A stretch of DNA of 56,167 nt from an uncultured Lachnospiraceae bacterium (GTDB lineage Bacteria; Bacillota; Clostridia; Lachnospirales; Lachnospiraceae): contig CAJUMB010000018.1 of the NCBI GenBank assembly GCA_910587105.1, forward strand, positions 1-56,167. The letters are read 5' to 3'. Below, one piece after another: positions 1-7,695 of the stretch (position 1 is the first letter of the stretch; the number at the start of each line of letters is the position of its first letter). The position numbers were made by a program, and so were the translations under genes. The notes below the pieces were generated by a model. It did no database searches and had not been told where the DNA came from. It worked only from the letters and a program-made list of their open reading frames with translations.

Positions 1-288
1 CGTCTGCTCTGCACCATTGCGTCGTTAAAATTTCTAATCGATGCCACCGCATCGCTGGCAAAATTTTGCCTAGAGCATGTTTGAAAATTCATTCACGCCA
101 CCCATACGCCCCACTTTGCGGCAGATTTGCCCCTTATTCGGTTGCTGTAGCCCGCTACAGCGCCCTCATGCGGAACAAATCTCCCACAAATTGTGACGCA
201 CGGTTGACATAAAGCAATTTTCAAACACGCTCTAGCACTGGCACAGACCAGGCAGAGCCAAACTACAATTTCTGTCCGGATGGCGGGA
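1..288. repeat. Dispersed repeat element (family B), interrupted copy
   Basis: Positions 1-70 and 235-280 match, with differences, the interior and right half of the complete inverted-repeat element at 3841-4005. Shared blocks include the run around GTCGTTAAAATT, the GCATCG core, AAATTTTGCCTAG, and then ACTGGCAC...CAGGCAGAGC and CCGGATGG. The match is interrupted at 71-234 by a different element. The left end lies outside the window. The similarity is seen by eye; exact boundaries on the right (about 280-288) are uncertain. Confidence 0.65.
71..234. mobile_element. 160-bp MITE-like element (family A) with TA flanks
   Basis: The element spans 73-232 and is bounded by 17-nt terminal inverted repeats, GAGCATGTTTGAAAATT (73-89) and AATTTTCAAACACGCTC (216-232), which pair at 16 of 17 positions. 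It is flanked on both sides by TA (71-72 and 233-234). Interior segments are also partly self-complementary (for example CTGTAG...CTACAG and AGATTTG...CAAATCT), so the whole element could fold into a long hairpin. It carries no ORF of note. TA flanks plus short inverted ends are typical of non-autonomous Tc1/mariner/IS630-type MITEs; that assignment is inference. Confidence 0.7.
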
Positions 289-289
289 A

Positions 290-510
290 TGATTTTTAAG
301 ACACGCTCTGCGTACTGGTATGATTAAATTTTTATAATATATAGAAATAATATTTACAAATGCAAATATGTGTGTTATTTTATTAAAAGGCTGGTCTGCT
401 GTGACATGATATCAGGAATACTCGTAACCGTTCAGCATATTTACAGTTACGGGCAAAAATAGTGTCTGCTGAATCATTACGAACACTCATAATCCGAATG
501 GGGGAATTAT
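290..510. other. AT-rich intergenic stretch with a family A-like end
   Basis: Positions 290-308 read as the inverted terminus of family A (ATTTTTAAGACACGCTCT), so a further decayed or overlapping element end lies here. The rest, 310-500, is AT-rich. I see no gene, RNA gene or convincing hairpin. It must contain the promoter of the secreted protein at 511, but no clear -35/-10 pair stands out. Confidence 0.4.
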
Positions 511-1116
511 ATGTCACATCTGAAAAAAGTCTTACAGACAGCGCTGGCTGTCATCTGTATTATTTCTATATTATCCATCACATCTGTCTTTGGTGCACCT
601 GCGGTCTGTGCATCTCCCGGCCATGGATTTGTTCTTCTGAACACGTATTCTAAAACGATGAAGGCCGGAGAGATATTTGATTTGTCGTCAGTGACGTCCA
701 ATGGGAAAAAACCCAGATTTTCTTCTGATAATCCCAAAACAGCGGCAGTTAATGCCAGTGGGCGAATCACGGCAAAAAGAGCCGGAACCGCAGTGATTAA
801 GGCGAAAATTAAAAATGCAGAAGCACGCTGTGAGATCACGGTAAAAAAGGCGGTCATGAAATTGAGCGCAGAAAGGCTCTCGCTGAAAACCGGAAAAAAG
901 GCGAGGCTGAAAGTATCCGGGACTGCTGGGAAAACGGTTATTTATAAATCCAGCAGGCCAAATGTCGCATCTGTAAATAAAAAAGGCGTGATACTGGCTA
1001 AAAGTACGGGAACTGCTGTCATTACAGTGGCTGCCGGAAAAAACTCGGCGGTCTGTCAAGTGGCAGTTAAGCCGCAGAAAGTGATGTTCAGCAGGCGTTT
1101 CGTTTTATATTTATAA
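511..1116 (+). CDS. Secreted protein with bacterial Ig-like (BIG2) repeats
   Basis: A 201-residue protein with an N-terminal signal peptide: basic start, a hydrophobic stretch at about residues 10-28, and a likely cleavage after the AVCA region near residue 34. The mature part holds two BIG2-type Ig-like modules (about 42-113 and 115-190). Each ends in the family's characteristic pattern of a V-A-S/T-V-N segment, then G-x-I/V-x-A-K, then G-T-A-V-I. The start ATG has GGGGG a few bases upstream. It ends abruptly in a hydrophobic tail without a sortase motif or a catalytic domain, so it may be a short adhesin or wall-associated protein, or the surviving N-terminal part of a longer one. The domain call follows from family knowledge; the role is unknown. 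Confidence 0.75.
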   Translation: MSHLKKVLQTALAVICIISILSITSVFGAPAVCASPGHGFVLLNTYSKTMKAGEIFDLSSVTSNGKKPRFSSDNPKTAAVNASGRITAKRAGTAVIKAKIKNAEARCEITVKKAVMKLSAERLSLKTGKKARLKVSGTAGKTVIYKSSRPNVASVNKKGVILAKSTGTAVITVAAGKNSAVCQVAVKPQKVMFSRRFVLYL

Positions 1117-1220
1117 TGAAAATCCAGCAGGCCGGCTGTTATTGATTTCTTGCGATAACTATGGAAAAACTACGAGAAATATAGTATACTGATTAATAAG
1201 TTACGCAGGAGGTGATTCTT

Positions 1221-2210
1221 ATGAAAAATTTTGAATCAATAGTAGGACATGAGCAGATTATCAGACACATGAAGAATTCGATTTTGCAGGGCAAAGCATC
1301 ACACGCATATATATTGGCGGGAGAACCGGGGGCCGGGAAGAAGACTCTGGCAAATATATACGCTATGGCACTGCAGTGTGAAAGCGAAGGCGCAGATCCG
1401 TGCCAGAAATGTGATTCCTGCCGGAAGGCAAACAGTAAGAATCATCCGGATATCATATATGTGGAACACGAGAAAAGCAATTCTATCGGTGTGGAGGAAA
1501 TCCGCTCCCAGGTTGTGGATGACGTATCCATACGGCCATACAGCGGACGGTATAAAATATATATTATCAATGATGCGGATAAGATGACTGTGCAGGCGCA
1601 GAATGCTGTTTTAAAGACCATTGAGGAGCCACCGGATTATGCGGTGTTTCTTCTGCTCACCACCAATGTGGACGCGCTCCTGCCCACTATCTGTTCCCGG
1701 TGTGTGCGGCTGGACGTGCGCCCGGTGGAAGACAGTCTGGTGAAGCAGTATCTGATAGAGAAGATGCATATTCCAAGTTATGAAGCGGAGGTACAGACCG
1801 CATTTGCCCAGGGCAGTATAGGGAAAGCGCAGCAGGCGGCGGATTCGGACCATTTCGGTGAGACATCCCAGAAGGCCCTGTATATTCTGAAATATGCATC
1901 CAGGATGGAAGTACATGAATGGATTGATTTGTTAAAGGAGTTAGCGGCACAGCAGCAGAATGTCTATGATTATCTGGACATTTTTCAGGTATGGTTTAGG
2001 GATGTGCTTATGTTTAAAGCTACCCGTGAGGTGGACCATCTGGTGTTCAAACAGGAGATTAATTTTATCAAAGAGCAGGCCAGCCAGCGTTCTTATGAAG
2101 GGCTTGAAAATGCCATAGACGCTGCGGATAAGGCGAAAATACGTCTGCGTGCCAATGTAAATTTTGAACTGGTGATGGAACTGCTGTATTTGACAATCAG
2201 GGAGAATTGA
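1221..2210 (+). CDS. holB: DNA polymerase III subunit delta' (clamp-loader)
   Basis: Delta' subunit of the clamp loader, which helps load the sliding clamp on DNA. It is about 329 residues and starts MKNFESIVGHEQ. Visible features are a P-loop-like GEPGAGKKT near residue 38, a four-cysteine zinc module at about 55-72 (C..C..C with CQKCDSC), the sensor region NADKMTVQAQNAVLKTIEEP, and SRC at the end of the AAA+ core. I chose ATG 1221 rather than the GTG at 1212, because the ribosome binding site AGGAGG (1207-1212) overlaps the GTG and lies at normal distance from the ATG. A possible -10 (TATACT, 1185-1190) lies upstream with no good -35. The stop is followed immediately by ricT, the usual Firmicutes order. 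Confidence 0.93.
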   Translation: MKNFESIVGHEQIIRHMKNSILQGKASHAYILAGEPGAGKKTLANIYAMALQCESEGADPCQKCDSCRKANSKNHPDIIYVEHEKSNSIGVEEIRSQVVDDVSIRPYSGRYKIYIINDADKMTVQAQNAVLKTIEEPPDYAVFLLLTTNVDALLPTICSRCVRLDVRPVEDSLVKQYLIEKMHIPSYEAEVQTAFAQGSIGKAQQAADSDHFGETSQKALYILKYASRMEVHEWIDLLKELAAQQQNVYDYLDIFQVWFRDVLMFKATREVDHLVFKQEINFIKEQASQRSYEGLENAIDAADKAKIRLRANVNFELVMELLYLTIREN

Positions 2211-2211
2211 C

Positions 2212-3114
2212 ATGACAGAGATAATTGGCGTGAGATTTCGAAAAGGGGGAAAGATATACTATTTTGGACCCAGGGAATATGATATCCATGTGGGGGATCA
2301 TGTGATTGTAGAGACTGCCAGAGGGGTGGAATACGGCTATGTGGTCATGGGTCCGAAAGTGGTAGAGGACAGTGATGTGGTGCAGCCCCTGAAAGATGTA
2401 CTGAGGCCCGCTGACCAGGAAGATGAGGAGAGAGAACAGGAAAACCGGGAGAAGGAAAAGAATGCTTTTCAGATATGTGCAAAGAAGATTCTGGAACACC
2501 ATCTGGACATGAGACTGATCGATGTGGAGTACACATTTGATAACAATAAAGTGCTGTTTTACTTTACAGCGGACGGGAGAGTGGATTTTCGGGCACTGGT
2601 CAAAGATTTGGCCGCTGTGTTTAAAACCCGGATTGAGCTGCGGCAGATCGGTGTAAGGGATGAGACAAAGCTTATGGGCGGTATCGGTATCTGTGGGCGC
2701 CCTCTCTGCTGCCACACGTATCTGACGGAATTTGCTCCCGTCTCTATTAAGATGGCCAAAGAACAGAATCTGTCTCTGAATCAGACGAAAATATCCGGTG
2801 TCTGCGGACGGCTCATGTGCTGTCTGAAAAATGAACAGGAAATTTATGAAGAACTCAACAAAAAGCTTCCAGGTGTGGGTGATACAGTGACTACGCCGGA
2901 AGGGCTGCAGGGGAAGGTTCACAGTGTCAGTGTACTGCGCCAGCATGTGCGGGTTGTGGTGGAAATGAATGATGAGAAAGAGATACGGGACTATCAGGTG
3001 GAAGAACTGAAATTCCGTCCCAGAAGGAAAAAGGTGAAGCTGCCTGAGAAAGAGTTCCAGGAGTTGAAACAGCTGGAGGACCGGGGAGGAGAGTCTATTT
3101 TGGATGAAGATTGA
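2212..3114 (+). CDS. ricT: PSP1-domain regulatory protein RicT (YaaT)
   Basis: A 300-residue PSP1-domain protein of the RicT/YaaT family. In Bacillus subtilis RicT acts with RicA and RicF as an Fe-S complex that binds RNase Y and influences mRNA maturation, sporulation, competence and biofilm. The N-terminal start (TEIIGVRFRKGGKIYYF) and the two cysteine clusters near residues 160-168 (CGRPLCC) and 199-206 (CGRLMCC) are the hallmark of the family and the likely Fe-S ligands. The C-terminus is highly charged. It starts one base after the holB stop and overlaps trmN6 by 11 bp, so the three are probably one transcription unit. Function here is inferred from the family. Confidence 0.9.
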   Translation: MTEIIGVRFRKGGKIYYFGPREYDIHVGDHVIVETARGVEYGYVVMGPKVVEDSDVVQPLKDVLRPADQEDEEREQENREKEKNAFQICAKKILEHHLDMRLIDVEYTFDNNKVLFYFTADGRVDFRALVKDLAAVFKTRIELRQIGVRDETKLMGGIGICGRPLCCHTYLTEFAPVSIKMAKEQNLSLNQTKISGVCGRLMCCLKNEQEIYEELNKKLPGVGDTVTTPEGLQGKVHSVSVLRQHVRVVVEMNDEKEIRDYQVEELKFRPRRKKVKLPEKEFQELKQLEDRGGESILDED

Positions 3115-3844
3115 ATTATTGCCTTATGAGAGACTGGACGATTTGCAGAATGGTTATGAAATCATTCAGGACCCGGGTAAATTCTGCTTCGGCTCAGATG
3201 CAGTTTTGTTATCCTGGTTTGCCCGTGCACAGAAAAATGAGCAGGTTTTGGACATGGGATGCGGTACCGGGATTATTCCGATTCTGCTTCGGGCCAGGAA
3301 AAAAGGAAGTCATGTGACAGGGCTGGAGATTCAGCCGGACTGTGCACAGATGGCCAGGAGGAGTGTGAGCCATAACCAGCTGGAAAAAGAGATTACAATT
3401 GTGACAGGAGATATCAGAGAAGCTTCCGCCATATTTGGAGGGGCTTCTTTTCATGTAATTACCTGCAATCCCCCGTATATGATCCACCAGCATGGTCTGG
3501 CAAATGCCCGTGAGGAGATAGCTGTTGCCCGCCATGAAATCTTGTGCAGCCTGCAGGACGTGCTCAGCCAGGCCGCCAGACTGCTAAAACCCCGTGGCAG
3601 ATTTTACATGATCCACCGTCCGTTTCGTCTCGGGGAAATTCTTTCCAAGATGGTGCAGTGGGGTCTGGAGCCAAAGAGGATGCGTCTGGTGCATCCATAT
3701 GTGGATAAAGAACCGAATATGGTGCTGCTGGAGGGGCTTTCAGGGGGGCATTCTGGTATGAAAGTGGAGAAGCCATTGATTATTTATGAGGAACCGGGGG
3801 TGTATACTCAGGAGGCCATGGAGATTTACTATGGGGGAGCCTAG
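3104..3844 (+). CDS. trmN6: tRNA1(Val) (adenine(37)-N6)-methyltransferase-like enzyme
   Basis: Class I SAM-dependent methyltransferase of 246 residues. It has the SAM-binding motif DMGCGTGIIPILL near residues 47-59 and the catalytic N6-adenine motif CNPPYM near 122-127. This pattern and the position after ricT match the YabB/TrmN6 family, which methylates A37 of tRNA1(Val) in Escherichia coli; the tRNA substrate in Firmicutes is less certain. The start ATG lies inside ricT, suggesting coupled translation. The stop codon TAG (3842-3844) is formed at the left end of the inverted-repeat element at 3841-4005, so the original C-terminus may have been altered by its insertion. The protein looks full length. 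Confidence 0.88.
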   Translation: MKIELLPYERLDDLQNGYEIIQDPGKFCFGSDAVLLSWFARAQKNEQVLDMGCGTGIIPILLRARKKGSHVTGLEIQPDCAQMARRSVSHNQLEKEITIVTGDIREASAIFGGASFHVITCNPPYMIHQHGLANAREEIAVARHEILCSLQDVLSQAARLLKPRGRFYMIHRPFRLGEILSKMVQWGLEPKRMRLVHPYVDKEPNMVLLEGLSGGHSGMKVEKPLIIYEEPGVYTQEAMEIYYGGA

Positions 3845-4005
3845 TGCTCCATCCGGCCAGAAATCGAAGTCCTGCTCTGTCTGCTCCGCACCATTACGTC
3901 GTTAAAATTCCTAGACGATGCACCGCATCGCCGTCGAAATTTTGCCTAGAACTGGCACGAATCAGGCAGAGCAGGACTTCGATTTCAAACCGGATGGAGC
4001 ACTAG
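3841..4005. mobile_element. 165-bp inverted-repeat element (family B), complete copy
   Basis: The two 39-nt ends (3841-3879 and 3967-4005) are inverted repeats that pair at 36 of 39 positions. The pairing runs CTAGTGCTCCATCCGG, a 3-nt mismatch, then GAAATCGAAGTCCTGCTCTG, against the exact complements on the right. TA dinucleotides sit at both edges (3842-3843 and 4003-4004). The interior also pairs (CGATGC...GCATCG, AAAATT...AATTTT), so almost the whole element can form one long hairpin. No transposase is encoded. An interrupted copy lies at 1-288. Probably a MITE; the class is inferred. Confidence 0.75.
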
Positions 4006-4086
4006 CTGACCCCTGCAAAGCGGGGCGCGGGGGTGGATTGAGGGATGAGTCATTGGTGGAGTTATCACAAGAACAAGGGGGTGTAA

Positions 4087-4935
4087 ATGGTGGGAACGTT
4101 ATATTTGTGTGCTACGCCTATTGGGAATCTGGAGGATATCACTTTGAGAGTCCTGCGGGTGCTTAAGGAGGTAGATTTGATTGCGGCTGAGGATACCAGA
4201 AACAGTATGAAACTGCTGAATCACTATGATATTCATACACCGATTACCAGTTACCATGAACACAATAAAAGGAAAAAGGGGCAGATTCTGGTGGAAAAGC
4301 TGCTGGAAGGGCAGGACGTGGCTCTGATTACGGATGCCGGGACACCGGGGATTTCTGACCCTGGAGAGGATTTGGCGGCTCTGTGTCATGAACAGGGGAT
4401 TCCTGTGACAGCCCTTCCTGGGGCGGCGGCCTGTGTGACAGGGCTGACTCTGTCTGGATTGTCTTCCCGGCGTTTTGTATTTGAAGGGTTTCTGCCCATG
4501 GATACCAAGGAGAGAAGGCTGTGTCTGGACAGAGCGAAAGAGGAGACCAGGACACTGGTATTCTATGAGGCCCCTCACCGTCTGCAGCGCACCCTGGAGG
4601 AGCTGCGGCAGGCGCTGGGAGGAGAAAGGAAAGCAGCTCTGTGCAGGGAGCTGACGAAACTGCACGAGACTGTGAACCGGACCACCCTGGAAGGATTGAT
4701 AGAGCAGACGGCCAGCCAGCCGCCAAAGGGAGAATGTGTGCTGGTGGTTGAGGGAAAGGATTATCGGGAAATCCAGAAAGAAGAGCAGGAGAAGTGGGAG
4801 GAATTTACTTTGGAAGAACATATGGCCTATTACGAGAGCCAGGGGTATTCCAGAAAAGACGCTATGAAGCAGGTGGCTAAGGACAGAGGCGTGGGAAAGA
4901 GGGATGTGTACCAAAAGCTGTGTGTGAAGGAGTGA
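4087..4935 (+). CDS. rsmI: 16S rRNA (cytidine(1402)-2'-O)-methyltransferase
   Basis: A 282-residue tetrapyrrole-methylase-fold enzyme that 2'-O-methylates C1402 in the ribosomal P site region of 16S rRNA. Diagnostic motifs are the N-terminal GTLYLCATPIGNLEDIT, AAEDTRNS near residue 34, the GTPGISDPG loop near residue 84, and LPGAAACVTGL. The C-terminal part (GYSRKDAMKQVAKDRG) is the small helical domain typical of the family. The start ATG is preceded by AAGGGGG. In Bacillus subtilis the same gene follows the trmN6 homologue (yabB); here the 165-bp repeat element and about 80 bp of unremarkable sequence separate them. Confidence 0.94.
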   Translation: MVGTLYLCATPIGNLEDITLRVLRVLKEVDLIAAEDTRNSMKLLNHYDIHTPITSYHEHNKRKKGQILVEKLLEGQDVALITDAGTPGISDPGEDLAALCHEQGIPVTALPGAAACVTGLTLSGLSSRRFVFEGFLPMDTKERRLCLDRAKEETRTLVFYEAPHRLQRTLEELRQALGGERKAALCRELTKLHETVNRTTLEGLIEQTASQPPKGECVLVVEGKDYREIQKEEQEKWEEFTLEEHMAYYESQGYSRKDAMKQVAKDRGVGKRDVYQKLCVKE

Positions 4936-4946
4936 GGGGAGGTAAT

Positions 4947-6632
4947 ATGGCGAGAACCATTGGGCTTGGTCATCAGAACTTCGAGTTACTGATCACGAAA
5001 AACAATTTTTATATAGATAAAACACTATTTATAAAAGAATGGTGGGAAAATGAGGATGCTGTCACTTTGATTACTCGTCCCCGGCGTTTTGGAAAAACAT
5101 TGAATATGAGTATGATAGAACAGTTTTTTTCCGTGGAATATCCTCAAAGAGAAGATTTATTCCAAAACCTGCATATCTGGAGAGAGAAAAAGTATCAAAA
5201 GCTGCAGGGAACCGTCCCGGTGATCTTTTTAAGTTTTGCGAAAGTGAAAGAAACCTCATTTATCAATACTCGAAAGCGGATATGCCGAATTATAAAAAGT
5301 TTATATAATCATTACGATTTTCTGCTGGAAAGTGATGTACTAAATGGAGATGAGAAGGCGGCATTCCAGGAGATATCTGTTGATATGGGGGATGATCTTG
5401 CAGCAGATTCCCTTAATATTCTGTCGGATTACCTGATGCGTTATTATGGGAAAAAAGTAATGATTCTTCTGGATGAGTATGATACGCCTATGCAGGAAGC
5501 TTATGTGAACGGTTATTGGGGAGAGCTGATGCCGTTTATCAGAAATTTGTTCAATGCCTCATTTAAGACCAATCCTTTTCTGGAAAGAGCTCTTATGACT
5601 GGAATCACAAGAGTCAGCAGAGAGTCTATTTTTTCTGACTTAAATAACCTGACAGTAGTTACCACTGGGTCAGAGCTGTACGCAGACAGCTTTGGATTTA
5701 CACAGCAGGAAGTATGGAAAGCGCTGGATGAGTATGGGTTGAGAGAAAAAAGAGAGGAAGTAAGAGACTGGTACGACGGATTTACGTTTGGACAGAGGAA
5801 AGATATTTATAATCCGTGGTCTATATTAAATTATCTGAAATTCAGAAAATTTTCCGCTTATTGGGCGAATACCAGCAGCAACAGTCTTGTGGACCAATTA
5901 ATCCGTGGGGGAAATGCGGATGTAAAAATAATTTTTGAAGAGCTGTTAGCTGGCAGAACATTTCGGGCGGAGATCGATGAACAGATTGTATTCAGCCAGC
6001 TGGATGGCCACACAGATGCAATCTGGAGCCTTCTCCTTGCCAGTGGATATCTGAGACTTGAGACTTATCGTATGGATGAAAAAACAGGGACAGATGAATA
6101 TGAGCTGGCATTGACCAACAAAGAAGTGCGTATTATGTTCAAAAAGATGATTGAGGGATGGTTTGCAAAGTCCACTCCAGCGTATAATCAATTTATCAAA
6201 GCTTTTCTAGCTGGGGATAAAAAGGCTATGAACCAGTATATCAACCGGGTGGCACTGGTAACGTTCAGTTATTTTGACACTGGAAAGCATCCGTCAAAGG
6301 AAACAGAACCCGAACGTTTTTACCATGGCTTTGTCCTTGGGCTGATGGTGGAGCTGGCAGACAGATATGTGATCACATCTAATAGGGAGAGTGGATTCGG
6401 GAGGTACGATGTGATACTGGAGCCCCGTGAAAAGAACCTTGACGCGTTTATTCTGGAATTTAAAGTGTTTGACCCGGATGAGGAAGACACTCTGGAAGAT
6501 ACTGTGAAGGAGGCATTGAATCAAATTGAGTGTAAGCAGTATGCAGCATCTCTGAGGGAAAAGGGCATCAGTCCCAAACGCATACGAACATATGGTTTTG
6601 CCTTTGAGGGGAAAAAAGTTTTGATCGGATAG
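4947..6632 (+). CDS. AAA-ATPase-like / PD-(D/E)XK nuclease-like protein (DUF1703 type)
   Basis: A 561-residue protein of the AAA-ATPase_like plus PDDEXK_9 architecture. The N-terminal part has IDKT, the degenerate P-loop TRPRRFGKT near residue 45, and a Walker B-like ILLDEYDTP near residue 172. The C-terminus has the nuclease-like pattern of D in GRYDVILEP followed by FILEFKV (D...ExK). Such proteins occur in many copies in Lachnospiraceae and Bacteroidetes genomes; no function is established and mobility or defence roles are only guesses. ATG 4947 is chosen over the GTG at 4920, because GGGGAGG lies just before it and the earlier start falls inside rsmI. It is wedged between rsmI and gpr. 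A diverged relative lies at 18245-19825. Confidence 0.82.
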   Translation: MARTIGLGHQNFELLITKNNFYIDKTLFIKEWWENEDAVTLITRPRRFGKTLNMSMIEQFFSVEYPQREDLFQNLHIWREKKYQKLQGTVPVIFLSFAKVKETSFINTRKRICRIIKSLYNHYDFLLESDVLNGDEKAAFQEISVDMGDDLAADSLNILSDYLMRYYGKKVMILLDEYDTPMQEAYVNGYWGELMPFIRNLFNASFKTNPFLERALMTGITRVSRESIFSDLNNLTVVTTGSELYADSFGFTQQEVWKALDEYGLREKREEVRDWYDGFTFGQRKDIYNPWSILNYLKFRKFSAYWANTSSNSLVDQLIRGGNADVKIIFEELLAGRTFRAEIDEQIVFSQLDGHTDAIWSLLLASGYLRLETYRMDEKTGTDEYELALTNKEVRIMFKKMIEGWFAKSTPAYNQFIKAFLAGDKKAMNQYINRVALVTFSYFDTGKHPSKETEPERFYHGFVLGLMVELADRYVITSNRESGFGRYDVILEPREKNLDAFILEFKVFDPDEEDTLEDTVKEALNQIECKQYAASLREKGISPKRIRTYGFAFEGKKVLIG

Positions 6633-6736
6633 CCGTGAATGATTTTTCAGACAGGTACTGGGATAATTGTGCCAGGAATGGGCATAGTATGGTTGGAAAA
6701 AGATAGTATTTAGTTAGACACACAGGAGGAGATACT

Positions 6737-7645
6737 ATGCAGGCGAATTATCGGATTCGGACAGATCTGGCACTGGAGTCAAAGGAACGGTTTGAACGGG
6801 ACAATGTGGAGATTGGCGGGGTGGTGATCCGGGAGTTCTACGATGAGGAGCGGGATATCCAGACTACATGGGTAAAAATCGAGACGGAAAAAGGGGCGAA
6901 AGCTATGGGAAAACCCCAGGGTACTTATATTACCATGGAGGCGCCCAATATGTCTGTACCGGATGAGGATTATCACCGGGAGATTTCCAAAGAGCTGTCA
7001 AAACATCTGCGGAAACTGGCGTCACTGGATAAAGAAAAGTCAGTTCTGGTGGTGGGGCTGGGAAACCGGGATGTAACTCCCGATGCACTGGGCCCCAATG
7101 TGATTCAAAACTTGCATATTACCCGTCATGTTCTGCGGGAGTACGGCACGCTGGGAATGGGAGAGGAACGGGCCCATGCAGTCAGTGGCATTGTTCCCGG
7201 TGTCATGGCCCAGACCGGGATGGAGACGCTGGAAATTATCCAGGGAGTTGTGGCGGAGGTGAAGCCGGATGTGGTCATAGCCATCGATGCGCTGGCGGCC
7301 AGGAGTACAAAGCGGCTGAACCGGACCATTCAGATTACAGATACAGGGATCAATCCGGGTTCTGGTGTGGGAAACCACAGGGACGGCCTGAATGCAGACA
7401 CTCTGGGGATTCCTGTGATCGGCATCGGTGTTCCCACTGTGGTGGACGCAGCCACCATTGTCCACGATGCCATGGCCCATCTTCTGGAGACGCTGGAAGA
7501 ACAGGAACAAAAAGAATTTCTGGAAGAAATGATTTCCCCCCATCTGCACAGTATGTTTGTCACCCCGAAAGATGTGGATGAGACGGTAAAACGTCTGGGA
7601 TATACCATTTCAGAAGGGCTCAATATCGCTTTGGAGTATGTATAA
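6737..7645 (+). CDS. gpr: Spore germination protease GPR
   Basis: GPR is the aspartic-type (family A25) endopeptidase that degrades small acid-soluble spore proteins during germination. It is made as an inactive tetrameric zymogen in the forespore and trims its own N-terminus. The 302-residue length fits. Recognisable blocks are RIRTDLALESKERF at the N-terminus (propeptide region), VVGLGNRDVTPDALGPNV near residue 104, and DALAARSTKRLNRTIQ and TGINPGSGVGNHR in the middle. AGGAGGAG precedes the ATG at normal distance. It is followed by spoIIP, lepA and hemW, as in Bacillus, and shows the organism can sporulate. A forespore-sigma promoter is expected upstream, but I could not identify one with confidence. 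Confidence 0.95.
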   Translation: MQANYRIRTDLALESKERFERDNVEIGGVVIREFYDEERDIQTTWVKIETEKGAKAMGKPQGTYITMEAPNMSVPDEDYHREISKELSKHLRKLASLDKEKSVLVVGLGNRDVTPDALGPNVIQNLHITRHVLREYGTLGMGEERAHAVSGIVPGVMAQTGMETLEIIQGVVAEVKPDVVIAIDALAARSTKRLNRTIQITDTGINPGSGVGNHRDGLNADTLGIPVIGIGVPTVVDAATIVHDAMAHLLETLEEQEQKEFLEEMISPHLHSMFVTPKDVDETVKRLGYTISEGLNIALEYV

Positions 7646-7649
7646 ATGG

Positions 7650-7680
7650 GTATAAACTAGGAAGTTCTGTCATATAACAT
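7650..7680 (+). promoter_or_regulatory. Candidate sigma-E-type promoter of spoIIP
   Basis: GTATAAA (7650-7656) and CATATAACAT (7671-7680) are 14 nt apart, close to the spacing and sequence of mother-cell sigma-E promoters (ATA-rich -35, CATA-start -10). spoIIP is a sigma-E regulon member in studied species. It is weak evidence from sequence alone, and the -10 lies very close to the start codon at 7696. Confidence 0.35.
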
Positions 7681-7695
7681 CTAAGGGGTGATTGG

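Noticed and set aside
3918..4166. 82-codon plus-strand frame crossing the inverted-repeat element and the rsmI start
   Set aside because: It begins within the element and overlaps rsmI in another frame. No ribosome binding site or family pattern.
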